The notes under the pieces: generated by a model
Told to the model about the DNA's origin: nothing
The model's database searches: none
What the model saw: the letters and a program-made list of their open reading frames with translations, nothing else
Part shown: one piece after another, positions 1 through 9,735 of the stretch
Layout: each line of letters opens with the position of its first letter
How positions within the stretch are numbered: the stretch's first letter is position 1
Made by a program: the position numbers and the translations under genes
Assembly (NCBI RefSeq): GCF_001598455.1
Contig: NZ_BCYZ01000004.1
Coordinates: forward strand, 62,001 to 126,000
Origin: Sphingomonas pruni NBRC 15498
Lineage (GTDB): Bacteria > Pseudomonadota > Alphaproteobacteria > Sphingomonadales > Sphingomonadaceae
DNA length: 64,000 bases
Direction of reading: 5' to 3'

Positions 1-837
1 GTGGCTGTTCTCGTAAATGCCGGTCAGCCGGATGCTGAACCGGTCGGTCGGCTTCCACAACAGGCTGGCGCGGCCGCCCCAATCCTTGAGCGTATTCGAG
101 TTCTTCACGCCGGTGCCGAGATTATCGATATAGCCGTCCTCGTGCCGGTAGAAGCCGACCACGCGCAGGGCCAGCGTGTCGCCAGCCAGCGGCACGTTGA
201 TCATGCCGTTATAGCGCTGCCGGATGCCGCCGCCGTCCGGCGTCAGGCCGATATCGGCAAGCGCCGACGCGTCGAACTTGGTGAGGTCGGGCGCCTTGGT
301 CAGAATCCGCAGCGCGCCCGACAACGAGCCTGACCCGAACAACGTGCCCTGCGGCCCGCGCAGGAATTCGACCCGCTCGATATCGTAGAGATTGGGATCG
401 AGCGTCACCGAATTGCCGATGGTGGTGAGCGGAAGCTCGTCGAGATAGACAGTCGTCGTCGCTTGCAACCCGGCCTGATAGCCATTGGTCGAAATGCCGC
501 GGGTAGTGACGCTGATATTGTTACTGCTGCGCTGGTCGAGCACGACGCCCGGCGTCTCGCGGGCGATGCCTTCGAAGCCGACAATGCCCTTCTCGCTGAG
601 CTGCGCCTGGGTGAAGGCGGTGACGCTCATCGGAACGTCCTGGAGACGCTCGCTGCGCCGGGTCGCGGTGACGACGATGTCGTTGGGGTCGGTCGAGGCA
701 CGATCGTTCTGGCCACCGGCCACGCCAGAGGCGCCGCCCGACGAAGCCGATACATCCGGCGCCGGCGCTATTTGTGCGGCGGCGGGATAAGCGGCGGCGA
801 GCGCGATCAGCGACGACGTGCAGATTAGCTTCTTCAT
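1..837 (-). CDS. TonB-dependent receptor, N-terminal part (runs off the window)
   Basis: Outer-membrane receptor for energised uptake; only the first 279 codons are present because the gene continues past base 1. The ATG at 837 follows a GGAGAGGAC ribosome site. A signal peptide (about residues 1-21, ending AYPAAA) is followed by a TonB box, DIVVTA, at residues 53-58. The plug domain then shows the family pattern RVEFLRGPQGTLFGSGSLSG, and barrel strands begin near the cut. The type matches receptors common in sphingomonads that take up aromatic or plant-derived compounds, but the ligand cannot be read. It lies downstream of another receptor gene on the same strand, across a 402-bp gap that holds a possible operator. 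Confidence 0.93.
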   Translation of the reverse strand, partial: MKKLICTSSLIALAAAYPAAAQIAPAPDVSASSGGASGVAGGQNDRASTDPNDIVVTATRRSERLQDVPMSVTAFTQAQLSEKGIVGFEGIARETPGVVLDQRSSNNISVTTRGISTNGYQAGLQATTTVYLDELPLTTIGNSVTLDPNLYDIERVEFLRGPQGTLFGSGSLSGALRILTKAPDLTKFDASALADIGLTPDGGGIRQRYNGMINVPLAGDTLALRVVGFYRHEDGYIDNLGTGVKNSNTLKDWGGRASLLWKPTDRFSIRLTGIYENSH

Positions 838-1239
838 TGTCCTCTCCCCTCATTCGCCGCCGCGCCTTGGTGACGCCGTTTCGCGAATTGGGAGGACTTG
901 GCATTCTACCTCGATCGATGTCAATACTGACTTACCTGTCAGTCAGTTTGTTAGTGAAGCGCAGACTGCGATAATTGCACGAAGCTCCTAAGCTCGGTGA
1001 CAATCACAACCTGCCGTGGATTCACGCTACGGGTGGATCGAGATATCCCGGCTGACGCTCAGTGTGCGAAGATCGAGCCGCATTGTCCGGCAAGCCGAGC
1101 GGCCCCAGGCGTAGCGGGGAGAACAATCGGCTATTTATGAAGAGGGTGCTATGAATCGCTCGTACGCGCAGTCCATGCTTCGAGGCGATGATCTATCTCA
1201 CCGCCGCTGCCATCAACGCACAGTGAATCCCCGCCGATC
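838..1239. other. Intergenic region upstream of the partial TonB receptor
   Basis: No convincing gene in these 402 bases. The part next to the receptor start (about 900-960) is less GC-rich and holds the inverted repeat listed separately, so it is the probable promoter region of the receptor at 1-837. The part near 1000-1239 shows nothing I can name. Confidence 0.5.
926..943. promoter_or_regulatory. Inverted repeat ACTGAC-N6-GTCAGT, TetR-type operator candidate
   Basis: The arms ACTGAC (926-931) and GTCAGT (938-943) are perfect complements around a 6-base centre. A further CAGT follows directly, making GTCAGTCAGT. TetR-family repressors often bind TGAC/GTCA half-sites of this kind. It sits about 90 bases upstream of the receptor start at 837. 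No tetR gene is visible in the window, so the regulator is unknown. Confidence 0.4.
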
Positions 1240-3966
1240 CTAGAAGCTCTTGCGCAGGTTCAATGCGACGTAACGGCCGATCGGATTATAGGCGCCGCCA
1301 ATGCCATCGGTCGCGGGGAAGAAGGGCGGGCGCTGGTCGAGCAGGTCGTTGATCTCGACCGCCAGCTGCGTTCCCTTGGCCAGCCCGACATTGGGCAGCT
1401 TCACCGAGAAGCGCAGATCGACAGTGGTGTAAGAGCCGGCGCTGTAGGTCGCCGTGCCGGTAGGCGTTGCGTACAGACCGGTGACACCATGGCGATAGTT
1501 GACGAAAGCAATTGCGTTGACCGGACCGACCTCTGCAGCCAGCGTGCCGCGCAAGGTCGCCCTGGGCACGCCGAGATCAAGCTGGTTCGATACCGGGGCG
1601 GTCGGTGACAGCTGGGTCTTGTAGGTGAAGATGTAATTGCCAGCGACGCCGGCATAGATCGAACCGAACTTGGTCGGTTGGCGATAGCCGATGTCGAAAT
1701 CCAGACCCGTCGTGTCGCGGACGCCGAAATTGCCTTGCCGGAAATCGAGCAGATTGCCGATTGTCGGCAGTGCGCCCGGCACGAAGTTCACCGGAACCGC
1801 GATCGCAAGCAGACTCGCAAGCTGTGCTGCGGTCGGATTGCGGAAGACGACTGCAGCGAAGGTCGGGTCGGTAAAGGCAATGCTGCCACCGGGCGTGCCG
1901 ATGACGTTCGTGTAGTGAATGTCGTAATAGGTCGTGCTCGCATGGAAGTTGGACAGGCCGCTCGGACGGAGATCGGCCCCGACCGACCAGGTCCGCGCCT
2001 TTTCCGGCTGCAGGTTGCGATTGCCGCCCAGGAGAAAAACCGTGTCGACCTGTGCAGCGCCACGCGTAGGATCGCGCAACGAGCTGCCGGCAATGGCGGC
2101 CGCGTTGAAATAATAAGCGCCGACGGTCGCGCCGACATCGCGTAGGCCGGGCGCCCTGAACGAGGTGCCGTATGTGCCGCGAAGGGTGAGGCCGGCAACG
2201 GGCTGCCAGTTCAGTCCGACCTTCGGATTGGTGGTCGAGCCGAAGTCGCTATAATGATCGTAGCGCGCCGAGACCGACAGGGCGAGGCTGTGCATCAGCG
2301 GCCGGGCATTGCCGTCGCCGAAGATCGGCACGAACAATTCGCCATAGACCGACTTGACGTTGCGATCGAGGTCCTCCGGGACCTGGTTGCCGCCATAGAT
2401 GCCGCGCTGCTTGAACGATTCGTGCCGATATTCGGCGCCCACCGCAACCTTCAGCTTGCCACCGGGCAAGTCGAGCAGCGAGCCGTCGATCTTGGCCGCA
2501 CCGAGATACGTGCGCTGATTGATCGTCAGGTCGCCGGCATAGTCGGTGATCGCCGCAGCGACCGCGGGCGACGTGCCGTTACCGAACGGATCGAGCGCCG
2601 TTGCCGCCGTAGTCCCCGCGGCCGCCGCATCGAGCGCGGCCGGATTGATCGCCGGCAGATACGAATAGTTGGTCGCCCAATCGTAGGTGCCGTAGACGCT
2701 GAGCTTGAGGTCGGCGGCCAGCTTCGCGTCCAGGCCGGCGGAAGAATTGCCCGCCCTCACCCGGTAGATATTGTTGATATGATCGGCGCCATAGAGATTG
2801 TCGGTGCGGAACTGGACGAACTCGACGGTGGCGCCTGTCCCGGGCGGCGTCCGGAAGAAGGGATTGGCGAAGCCGGGCAGATTGTAGAGGATCACCCCGC
2901 CCGACGCGCCCGCGCCGGCCGGCGGCGCGGCGCGCACGACATCCTTGCGATCCGAATAGAGCAATTCGCCCCACAGGGTGATGCGGCTCTCCAGATCCTG
3001 GTGGCCGCTGACGAATGCGCTATGCAGCCGCGACTGGGGGACCAGATCGCCGACCGCGCCATTGTCACATAAATTCTTCGTGCCGGGTGCCAGAGCGGGC
3101 GTCGCATAGCTGACTGCATAGGCGGTGGTATTGACCAGCACATTGGCCGCGGGACAGACCGTCGTGCGGCTATCGACACCGCCATAGGGCCGAAAATCGA
3201 CCACCCGATAGTCGCGCTGGGCGCCAATGATGTCGCTGTTCTGGGCATATTGATAGGCGGCGAGGATCGAGCCGCTGCCCCAATCGTGCCCGGCGAGAAT
3301 GCTGCCGGAGAAGGTGCTGTAATTGTCGGCCATTCCGTAGCGGACCGAGGTGTCTACGCCCGAATAGCGCTTGCGGGTGATGAAGTTCACCACGCCCGCG
3401 ACTGCGTCCGAGCCGTAAATGGCGGAAGCGCCGTCGGCGACGATTTCCACCCGCTCGATCGCGAGATCGGGAAGGAACGGAAAGTCCGGGCTCGTCTCGT
3501 TCGTCCCGCCCGCGACCAGGCGGTGGCCGTCCATCAGGGGCAGCGTCGCGCTGGAGGGAAGGCTGCGAAGGCCCGGCGCAAAGGCGCCGACGCCACCGCC
3601 TTCGGCGCGGGGCTTGGTGTTGAAGCTGTTGAGCTGCGGCACGCTTGCGAGCAGGTCGGCGGTCGTACTGGCACCGATCGTCCTGATGTCCTCACGCGAG
3701 ACGCTGATCAGGTTGGAACCCGTCGGCGGCACGCCGCGAATGCTAGATCCGGTCACAACGATATCGGGGACCCCGGCGGCCGCTTCCTTCGCGTCCTGGC
3801 TATTGTCCGATTGCGGGGGCGGATTGTCCGCCGGGGAGGCCGGCGCGGTGGATTGGGCAGTTCCGCTGGTCTGTGCGTGGGCGGGAAGCGCCGCGACCAT
3901 CGCGATCGCCAGCAACGAGGTGCCTGACAGCGTGAATCGATTGCCGAACATGCGAGCCTTGAGCAT
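1240..3966 (-). CDS. TonB-dependent receptor
   Basis: A 908-residue outer-membrane receptor. The ATG at 3966 is preferred because GGGGAGGA lies 5-6 bases upstream and a normal signal peptide follows (residues 1-32, ending ALPAHAQ). A longer frame upstream lacks these. The TonB box DIVVTG is at 68-73, followed by a plug domain (about 75-230) with the pattern VERVEIVADGASAIYGSDAV. The large beta-barrel ends in the aromatic-terminated motif NLRKSF expected for outer-membrane insertion. It differs in plug sequence from the receptor at 1-837, so they are not a recent duplication. It is followed upstream on the same strand by a secreted tannase-like esterase, suggesting uptake of an ester substrate or its products. 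Confidence 0.95.
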   Translation of the reverse strand: MLKARMFGNRFTLSGTSLLAIAMVAALPAHAQTSGTAQSTAPASPADNPPPQSDNSQDAKEAAAGVPDIVVTGSSIRGVPPTGSNLISVSREDIRTIGASTTADLLASVPQLNSFNTKPRAEGGGVGAFAPGLRSLPSSATLPLMDGHRLVAGGTNETSPDFPFLPDLAIERVEIVADGASAIYGSDAVAGVVNFITRKRYSGVDTSVRYGMADNYSTFSGSILAGHDWGSGSILAAYQYAQNSDIIGAQRDYRVVDFRPYGGVDSRTTVCPAANVLVNTTAYAVSYATPALAPGTKNLCDNGAVGDLVPQSRLHSAFVSGHQDLESRITLWGELLYSDRKDVVRAAPPAGAGASGGVILYNLPGFANPFFRTPPGTGATVEFVQFRTDNLYGADHINNIYRVRAGNSSAGLDAKLAADLKLSVYGTYDWATNYSYLPAINPAALDAAAAGTTAATALDPFGNGTSPAVAAAITDYAGDLTINQRTYLGAAKIDGSLLDLPGGKLKVAVGAEYRHESFKQRGIYGGNQVPEDLDRNVKSVYGELFVPIFGDGNARPLMHSLALSVSARYDHYSDFGSTTNPKVGLNWQPVAGLTLRGTYGTSFRAPGLRDVGATVGAYYFNAAAIAGSSLRDPTRGAAQVDTVFLLGGNRNLQPEKARTWSVGADLRPSGLSNFHASTTYYDIHYTNVIGTPGGSIAFTDPTFAAVVFRNPTAAQLASLLAIAVPVNFVPGALPTIGNLLDFRQGNFGVRDTTGLDFDIGYRQPTKFGSIYAGVAGNYIFTYKTQLSPTAPVSNQLDLGVPRATLRGTLAAEVGPVNAIAFVNYRHGVTGLYATPTGTATYSAGSYTTVDLRFSVKLPNVGLAKGTQLAVEINDLLDQRPPFFPATDGIGGAYNPIGRYVALNLRKSF

Positions 3967-4144
3967 GTGATCCTCCCCTATGCCCTGCCCCTCGCGCGCG
4001 GGATGACCCTGCGCCGGGGGCTTGGCCGCATGATTGTCGAATTGGGCCCGTGAGGCGATGGCGGGTGTGACGGGCTGATTTAACCGAAATGACCGGTTCG
4101 GCCCCGCCAAGCGGATCAGGACGAGCGTCGACGCGCGTGATCAG

Positions 4145-5824
4145 TTACGACTTGGAGCCCCCCGCCGCCCGGCCAAGCGATTTGGCGGTGCAGACGAAAT
4201 TCTCCGCCGCTTTGGTCGGTCCCGTGCCCGTGTACCGCGCCACCTGCGGATACGGACAGAGCGGTCGCTGCAGTTCGACCTGCCCCGGCTTGCCCGCGAC
4301 GAACTTGGTCGCGACGATCCGTTGGGGCGCACGCCGTTGCTCGGTCCAGGCGATTAGCGCCGCGAACAGGTCGTCACTCGCGTCCTTGACGGGCGGCGGC
4401 GGCAAGGTGCCCAGCGCCGAATTGAATATGTCGGGACCAGGACCGCCGCCGCAATGCATGACGCCCGGCACCATGAACAGCCGCGCATTGCGCTGCAGCG
4501 CCGCCATCCCGCCGAGCGCGCGCGCCTGTCGCTCGTAAAAGGCGACCGACTGCGCCGGCGGCACCAGCGAATCCGCCAGGCCGTGATAGATGATCAGCTT
4601 GCCCCCGAGCGCGGCGAAGGCGCGCAGGTCGCCACGCGTCGCATCGTTGACATCGGGCCCGAGCTTTGCGTCGACGACCGGCATGTCGCGATCGACATCG
4701 AAGCCGCGCCAATCCCAATTGGCGCCGAACACCCATTTGAACAGGCCGCCGAATTGGGGGCCGCCATTGGCCGCGCTCTCGAGGAACGACCAGCCGAACC
4801 GGCCGGGGCCCTCGCTGCCGATCGGCCAACCGAAAAAGGCGGCACGGCCGTCGCGCAAGGTCGGGCCGCTGTAGAAGGCCCGCGCCGTCGCCACCTCCGC
4901 TGGTGTCAGGCATTGATCGCCGGCGGCTCCGTTACAGGCGAGTTCGGCGGGATCGAAACGGCAGCCCAGTGGATCGGTGATGAACGGATCCCCCGGCACG
5001 CCATGACCCTGCCGGTTGCACTCGGCCGTCGCCGCATTGTTCAGAAGCCGGAGCTTGGCGTCGGACAGAAGGCTGCCGAGCGTCCGGTTGGCCGCCTGGA
5101 AGTCCCACGCCACGGCGGCGTGCCCCCAAGTGCGGTTGATCACCGGTGCGCCGACCAGCAGACCGTTGTAATCACGGGGATAATAGAGCGCTTCGATCAG
5201 GCCCTGCTGCCCGCCGGTCGAGCAGCCGGTATAATAAGACCGGGTGACGCCACGGCGATAGAAGGCCGCTGTAATCGCCTTGCCGGTCACGGTCATCACA
5301 TGGGTCGACAGGCGTCCCCAGTCCCTCCACTTGCGCGGATGGCCGATCAGCGCGTCGCCGTAGAGCGACGTCGCCGGCGCAGTCCCCGTGTCGGTCGTCG
5401 CGGTGGCATAGCCACGCCGCAATCCGGCGATCATGCTCCCATAACCGGCCTCGAGCGTTCCCCCGAAACCGCCATTGCCGTTGCCGTGGAAGATGCCCGC
5501 CCAGCCCTTAGCGGGCAGCCACACTTCCACCCCGATGTCGGAATCCGGCGCCGAGCGCACGCGGGCTACCACCCGGCAGAAGGCAGGAAGATCGGCGAGA
5601 CCGGGCGACTTGAAGGTCGCGGCCGGATTATCGACCATCGTCGCGCTGACGATCAACGTATCCGCCAGCCGCAGCCCCGAAAGCGCGGCGCAGCGCGACG
5701 TCGCAGACGCCCGATCCACCGACGGCCGGGCGAAGGCCGGCGAGGCCAATCCGCTTGCGGCGATCGCCAACCCGGTGAACACCAGCCGACACAGCGTGGG
5801 AGAAACACGCCTGGATTGCGTCAT
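4145..5824 (-). CDS. Tannase/feruloyl esterase family secreted hydrolase
   Basis: A 559-residue serine esterase of the tannase/feruloyl-esterase family, which cleaves esters of phenolic acids. The signal peptide is residues 1-33 (ending SPAFA). The nucleophile lies in GCSTGGQQG (C201-S202) and the partner His in MHC (H457-C458). This adjacent Cys pair bridging Ser and His is the family's CS-D-HC signature; the likely Asp is D418 in YHGLADSLVPP. The start at 5824 gives a standard signal peptide. An in-frame ATG at 5899 has a better-spaced AGGAG and would add 25 residues before it, so the start is uncertain. It lies 178 bases upstream of the receptor at 1240-3966, on the same strand. Substrate is inferred only from the family. 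Confidence 0.9.
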   Translation of the reverse strand: MTQSRRVSPTLCRLVFTGLAIAASGLASPAFARPSVDRASATSRCAALSGLRLADTLIVSATMVDNPAATFKSPGLADLPAFCRVVARVRSAPDSDIGVEVWLPAKGWAGIFHGNGNGGFGGTLEAGYGSMIAGLRRGYATATTDTGTAPATSLYGDALIGHPRKWRDWGRLSTHVMTVTGKAITAAFYRRGVTRSYYTGCSTGGQQGLIEALYYPRDYNGLLVGAPVINRTWGHAAVAWDFQAANRTLGSLLSDAKLRLLNNAATAECNRQGHGVPGDPFITDPLGCRFDPAELACNGAAGDQCLTPAEVATARAFYSGPTLRDGRAAFFGWPIGSEGPGRFGWSFLESAANGGPQFGGLFKWVFGANWDWRGFDVDRDMPVVDAKLGPDVNDATRGDLRAFAALGGKLIIYHGLADSLVPPAQSVAFYERQARALGGMAALQRNARLFMVPGVMHCGGGPGPDIFNSALGTLPPPPVKDASDDLFAALIAWTEQRRAPQRIVATKFVAGKPGQVELQRPLCPYPQVARYTGTGPTKAAENFVCTAKSLGRAAGGSKS

Positions 5825-6096
5825 TGGAGCGCCCTTTGCGGCGGGCACCCGATTGTTGAGCGAGAGCGCGTTGGGGACAGCATGGCACTTAGCGATCATA
5901 CCCATCTCTCCTACCGCGTTGTTTTCGCGACGCTATGCGGACGCAGTTTTCGCTCCTGTGAACCGCTGCCGCGAGATTGCCATGACGCGAATGACCGACG
6001 GACTTGTCGTAAGTGACCCGCATGATGATAAGGGACTGACCGGCGCAGCACCGCGGCACCCCAATGGATTCAAGGGTACGTGTCGCCTCTTCCCCA
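5825..6096. other. Intergenic gap before the tannase-like gene
   Basis: These 272 bases separate the tannase-like gene from the serine hydrolase gene, on the same strand. I see no gene. A well-formed AGGAG at about 5907-5914 (minus strand) precedes the alternative ATG at 5899, so the tannase transcript probably starts within this gap. Confidence 0.35.
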
Positions 6097-7149
6097 CTAG
6101 ACTTGCGGCAGCGCGCGCATCAGGCGCAGCCAGAGTTGCTGGTCGAAGTCTTTGTCGGAAGCCGCCGCACCGGTGCGAACGACGATCAGGTCCAGACTCG
6201 GGACGACATAGAGCCGTCGATCGAGGAAACCGAGCGCGGCGACGAGATCGGCAGGAGCGGCCGGGATCAGCGGCCCAGACTTGCGCTTGCCGTCGGCAGC
6301 TATGGTATGATCGCCGCCGTTCAACCACCACAGCCGGCCGTAAGCGGGGTTGCAGCAGGAACGCTCGAACATCGCCTGGAGGCTCTTGGTCGATATGATC
6401 CGTCGGCCGTGCGGTGCGACCCCATTTGCCAGGATCATTTGTCCAAAAATCGCGATGTCGCGAGGCGTCGTGACCAGGCCGGTATTGTTGCCGACCCCCG
6501 CCAGCGCGGCGGGCCGCTGGCGCCACGCGGTCTCTTTCATGCCGAGCGGCTCGGTCAGCCATTCGCGCGTGATCCGATCCAGCGGCGCCTTGGCCGCGGC
6601 CTCCAATATCTTTTTCGTGATCGCGTAGACGGCCGTGTTGTAGAAGAAGCGGGTACCCGCCGGCGCTTCATAGGCAAAGCGTTCGTTGAGACCGGAGCTC
6701 ATCGTCAGGACATCCACGACGCGGATCGCCGCCTCCTTTTCCGCGGTGGCTTTCGTCCAGCCCGTGCCGATATAGGCGCTGACCGGCTTGGCGACGTCGA
6801 TCTCGCCTTTGTCTATCGCGATCCCGATCAGGACGGAGACGAAGCTCTTCTGCTGCGAGGCGACATCTTCGAGCAATTGCCCGTCGGCGGTCGAGCCATA
6901 GACGAATGTGGCGAACCCCGGGGCGTCAGGCGCCGGCCAGTTTTCTTCGACGAGCGTCGTGCCGTGCCGCAGGATGAGGAAGCCGGTGGTATTCTGGCCT
7001 CGCACATAATCCAGCAAGTCCCGCATCTTCGACTCCGCGTCGCGGCTGACAGCAGCGGAGGTCGTGCCCGCCGATGCGCCGACCGGCGTTACCGCTGAGA
7101 CGGTAAAGGACATCGCCGTGGCGGCCGAAAGTAAAATTGCCCTTCGCAT
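6097..7149 (-). CDS. Beta-lactamase-fold serine hydrolase (esterase/amidase type)
   Basis: A 350-residue protein of the class C beta-lactamase/EstB/6-aminohexanoate-dimer hydrolase superfamily. The ATG at 7149 has AAGGAG six bases upstream and starts a signal peptide (about residues 1-25), so a periplasmic enzyme is expected. The catalytic SxxK motif is SQQK at 98-101. The second-motif tyrosine is Y170 in FFYNTAVY, where the classical YxN/YSN reads YNT. In an island of esterases and with no ampR-type regulator, a carboxylesterase or amide hydrolase is more likely than antibiotic resistance. It lies 28 bases from the M28-like gene upstream, in an apparent operon. Confidence 0.88.
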   Translation of the reverse strand: MRRAILLSAATAMSFTVSAVTPVGASAGTTSAAVSRDAESKMRDLLDYVRGQNTTGFLILRHGTTLVEENWPAPDAPGFATFVYGSTADGQLLEDVASQQKSFVSVLIGIAIDKGEIDVAKPVSAYIGTGWTKATAEKEAAIRVVDVLTMSSGLNERFAYEAPAGTRFFYNTAVYAITKKILEAAAKAPLDRITREWLTEPLGMKETAWRQRPAALAGVGNNTGLVTTPRDIAIFGQMILANGVAPHGRRIISTKSLQAMFERSCCNPAYGRLWWLNGGDHTIAADGKRKSGPLIPAAPADLVAALGFLDRRLYVVPSLDLIVVRTGAAASDKDFDQQLWLRLMRALPQV

Positions 7150-7177
7150 GTTCGCTCCTTCGTCGCTCGGCCTCGCG

Positions 7178-8473
7178 TCAAGCACCGCGCGCCATTGCCT
7201 CCAGCATGGCGCGAAAGCCACGCTTCGCAGCTAGTGTCGCGGGGACGTGGAGGCACCGTTCGTCGTCGTCGCTGACGTGATGATAGGTGTGGATGCCGAA
7301 CACGCCGGCCGCCGGCGAGTATCCCGCCTTGATGACTTCATCGAGTTCGCCGGCAGAAAGGATCTGGCTCGACACCGGCGCTTCAAAACCCGGCTGGCCG
7401 GCGAAAATGCCGCGAGAAAGCGGCAGCAGCGCGGGAGTGACAGAGAGATAGCGTTGGCCATCCACGCTCGGCAACGGCGTCAGCCCGCCGATATCGTGCC
7501 AGTCGCAAGCCGCGACATTAGCGCCCAGATGCAGCCAGAAGCGCGTTTTATCGGCAGGTGGCGCGATTTGCTTCATCGCTTCCGCGGCCCCGAGATATTC
7601 ATATTCGTGCCCGGTATTGCAGATGAACGCGAGATCATGATCAGGCAGACCGTCCCGCGCCCAACGCGCGAGATCGAGCCACGCGGCGACACCCGGCCCG
7701 CGCTCCGCGGCGCACACGAACCAGCCCGAGCGGGGCGTCGAGACCACCAGCCAGCGGCCCTTGCCGCGATCGATCCTGCCGACGAAGTTGAATGCCGGCC
7801 GCTGCCCGCCCTCGCCGGTAATGGTCAGTTGCGCAGTGCCGCGGCAGATTGCTGCTGCAAGAAAATCGTCCGCATCGCTCGGCGCCAACAGCGCCACGGG
7901 GCCGGGAAACATAGGCCGGCGGCCATCGGCGTTGAGCGCGATCACCTTGCCCGTGGGCCCGTTGGTGATGACCACCGCGGCCTTGGCGCCCGCCGCGAAA
8001 GCGGAGTCGACCGGTTGCCGCGCGGCCTTGGCCATCATCGACGACCAGCGCGCGGCGGGGAGATCGACAAACGCGATGGCACCGCGCATCGAACCCATGA
8101 AGCGGCCCCGTGAATCCACGCGGACCAAGGGACCGGATACGCCCTGCTCCCCCGTGGGGATCACTATCGGCTGCGGCAGCACCTTGGCGGAGGACGTTCC
8201 GCAGGTGAGATCGGCCCGCGTCGTTTCGAAATATGGCACCGCGAATTTCTGGCGTTCAATCGCGTAGCCGGCGTTGTGCAGTTCGGTCGCCAGCCATTCT
8301 CCGCACGCCATGTCGCCCGGGCCGCCGGCGCGCTTGGACCCGAAGCCGACATAGCGGTGAAGATCCGCCTCGATGCCCGGCTCGGAGGCGGCCGCCGCGC
8401 GCGCGGCCAGGCCGGTCAGCGAAAGCGCGGTAGTGACGCCGAGAAACGTGCGCCTGCTGGTATCGATCGTCAT
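7178..8473 (-). CDS. M28-like protein with degenerate zinc site, Tat signal
   Basis: A 431-residue exported protein. The start at 8473 is chosen for GGGAGAGG just upstream and a Tat-type signal with TSRRTFLG (twin Arg at 7-8). The fold resembles M28 aminopeptidases with a PA-like insert (about residues 110-215), and its best relative in the window is the protein at 18111-19787. Where that protein has HADGWFGGADDNGSG, this one has TPRSGWF followed by AAERGPG, losing the His and Asp zinc ligands. The Glu pair is replaced by TGHEYEYLG. A late His remains in HTYHHVSDDDE. It may be a non-catalytic or repurposed member. It is co-directional with the serine hydrolase downstream (28-base gap). Confidence 0.75.
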   Translation of the reverse strand: MTIDTSRRTFLGVTTALSLTGLAARAAAASEPGIEADLHRYVGFGSKRAGGPGDMACGEWLATELHNAGYAIERQKFAVPYFETTRADLTCGTSSAKVLPQPIVIPTGEQGVSGPLVRVDSRGRFMGSMRGAIAFVDLPAARWSSMMAKAARQPVDSAFAAGAKAAVVITNGPTGKVIALNADGRRPMFPGPVALLAPSDADDFLAAAICRGTAQLTITGEGGQRPAFNFVGRIDRGKGRWLVVSTPRSGWFVCAAERGPGVAAWLDLARWARDGLPDHDLAFICNTGHEYEYLGAAEAMKQIAPPADKTRFWLHLGANVAACDWHDIGGLTPLPSVDGQRYLSVTPALLPLSRGIFAGQPGFEAPVSSQILSAGELDEVIKAGYSPAAGVFGIHTYHHVSDDDERCLHVPATLAAKRGFRAMLEAMARGA

Positions 8474-8663
8474 GGCCTCTCCCAACATTCCGCCCGCCCC
8501 TGATTTGCTATTGTCATATCGCTGAATTTCAATTCTATTTTTGACGCTGCTCTTGAATGACGCGGCGAACTCATCGAGTTGCTCTGGAAAGAAAGGCCGA
8601 AGCCTTCATGTCCGACCTCACCATCGCGCGGTGGAATCAAACGCCCGGGTCGCAACACGGCCA

Positions 8664-9680
8664 TTAGCCGGTTCCGGCGGTCGATTTCCTCAGCTTCCTC
8701 GGGTCCATCGGCGTCGTCGGAAGCCCGATCGCACGTTTTTGCTCGTCGAAGACGGCGCGCGCCTTCAGGGTGGCGCCGTCAATCCAATTCGGCGGATTGA
8801 TCTGCCTTCCGATAAATCCCAGGGCCTGGAGCAGCCGGGGCTCCAGCGAGGGGCCAACATGATCGGCCCCGCGCACCAGCCTGTATTCGTGACCGATAGC
8901 GGCATCGAAGAGGATGCGGTGCAGAAACTCCGCCCCCTCGTCGAGATAGAGCATGTCCTGGTCGCCGACCTCCAAATAGATGCCCAGCCCGAGCAAGCGG
9001 TCCGGGTCGCGCTTTGCGATCGTCGCGGGATTGTTGGCCGCCCAGAAATCGAGGTCGATCGGAGAACCGAAAACGCGCGAGACGATGGCGTCGGACCGCC
9101 AGAACTTCACGTACGGACCGACGTCGCGCCAGGACAGAGCAGGTTCGATCGCCGGCTCGAGCGCCGCGACGGCGGCAAATATGTCAGGATGCTTGAAGGC
9201 AAGCCGCAAGCTGCCGAGGCCGCCCATCGAATATCCGCCGACGAACGTCAGCCGCCGCTCCTGAGACACGGCCAAGCCAGAGCGTAGGTGCGGCAGGAGA
9301 TCGGTAAGGACGAACGTCTCCCATCGCTCCGAGCCGTCCTTGAAGTCCATGTAGAGCGAGCGGCCCGCGCTCGGCATCGCCACGACTAGCTGCGGGACTT
9401 GTCCCGACCGGATCGCTTCGTCGAGCAACGGCCCGAAGCCTAGCAGGTCGCGCGCGCTTTGATTGCCGCCGTGGAGCAGGAGAAGGAGCGGGTAGCGGCG
9501 CGCCGGCGCATCGCCGTAGCCGGGGGGCGTATAGATGCCGACCTCCACGTCACCGGGCACGTTGGCGGAGTGAAGTTTGTCGAAACGAATCCTGCCCACA
9601 GGTTCCGCCGCTGCTCCCGCGCTCTGCGGAATGCCCGCGGCCAGGGCCAGCAGCGCCGCCAGGTCTCGACGATTGAACAT
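8664..9680 (-). CDS. Secreted alpha/beta-hydrolase esterase (esterase D/antigen 85-like)
   Basis: A 338-residue alpha/beta-hydrolase resembling esterase D, feruloyl esterase and antigen-85 proteins. The start at 9680 gives a short signal peptide (residues 1-25) and avoids overlap with the upstream gene. An HGGN oxyanion segment is at 70-73. The nucleophile is S151 in GGYSMGGLG, the acid is probably D242 in GDQDMLY, and the His is H274 in GADHVGP. The 55-base gap to the carboxylesterase upstream fits an operon. It probably hydrolyses small carboxylic or hydroxycinnamic esters in the periplasm; substrate not determinable. Confidence 0.87.
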   Translation of the reverse strand: MFNRRDLAALLALAAGIPQSAGAAAEPVGRIRFDKLHSANVPGDVEVGIYTPPGYGDAPARRYPLLLLLHGGNQSARDLLGFGPLLDEAIRSGQVPQLVVAMPSAGRSLYMDFKDGSERWETFVLTDLLPHLRSGLAVSQERRLTFVGGYSMGGLGSLRLAFKHPDIFAAVAALEPAIEPALSWRDVGPYVKFWRSDAIVSRVFGSPIDLDFWAANNPATIAKRDPDRLLGLGIYLEVGDQDMLYLDEGAEFLHRILFDAAIGHEYRLVRGADHVGPSLEPRLLQALGFIGRQINPPNWIDGATLKARAVFDEQKRAIGLPTTPMDPRKLRKSTAGTG

Positions 9681-9735
9681 GCCAGGATTCTCCGATCTCG
9701 CGATATCCGCGCAGGCGCCGCGGTCGATGGTCGCT

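Noticed and set aside
5825-5905. Longer N-terminus for the tannase-like protein from ATG 5899 or 5905
   Set aside because: The ribosome site is better there, but 25-27 extra residues before a complete signal peptide would be abnormal. Kept only as an alternative.
4454-6016. A 520-codon open frame opposite the tannase-like gene
   Set aside because: Same antisense effect; the composition is low-complexity Arg/Gly/Ala, and the sense strand carries the complete CS-D-HC esterase.
6097-7149. Antibiotic-resistance beta-lactamase
   Set aside because: The SxxK fold is present, but the second motif reads YNT rather than YSN, the context is esterase genes, and no ampR-like regulator is nearby.
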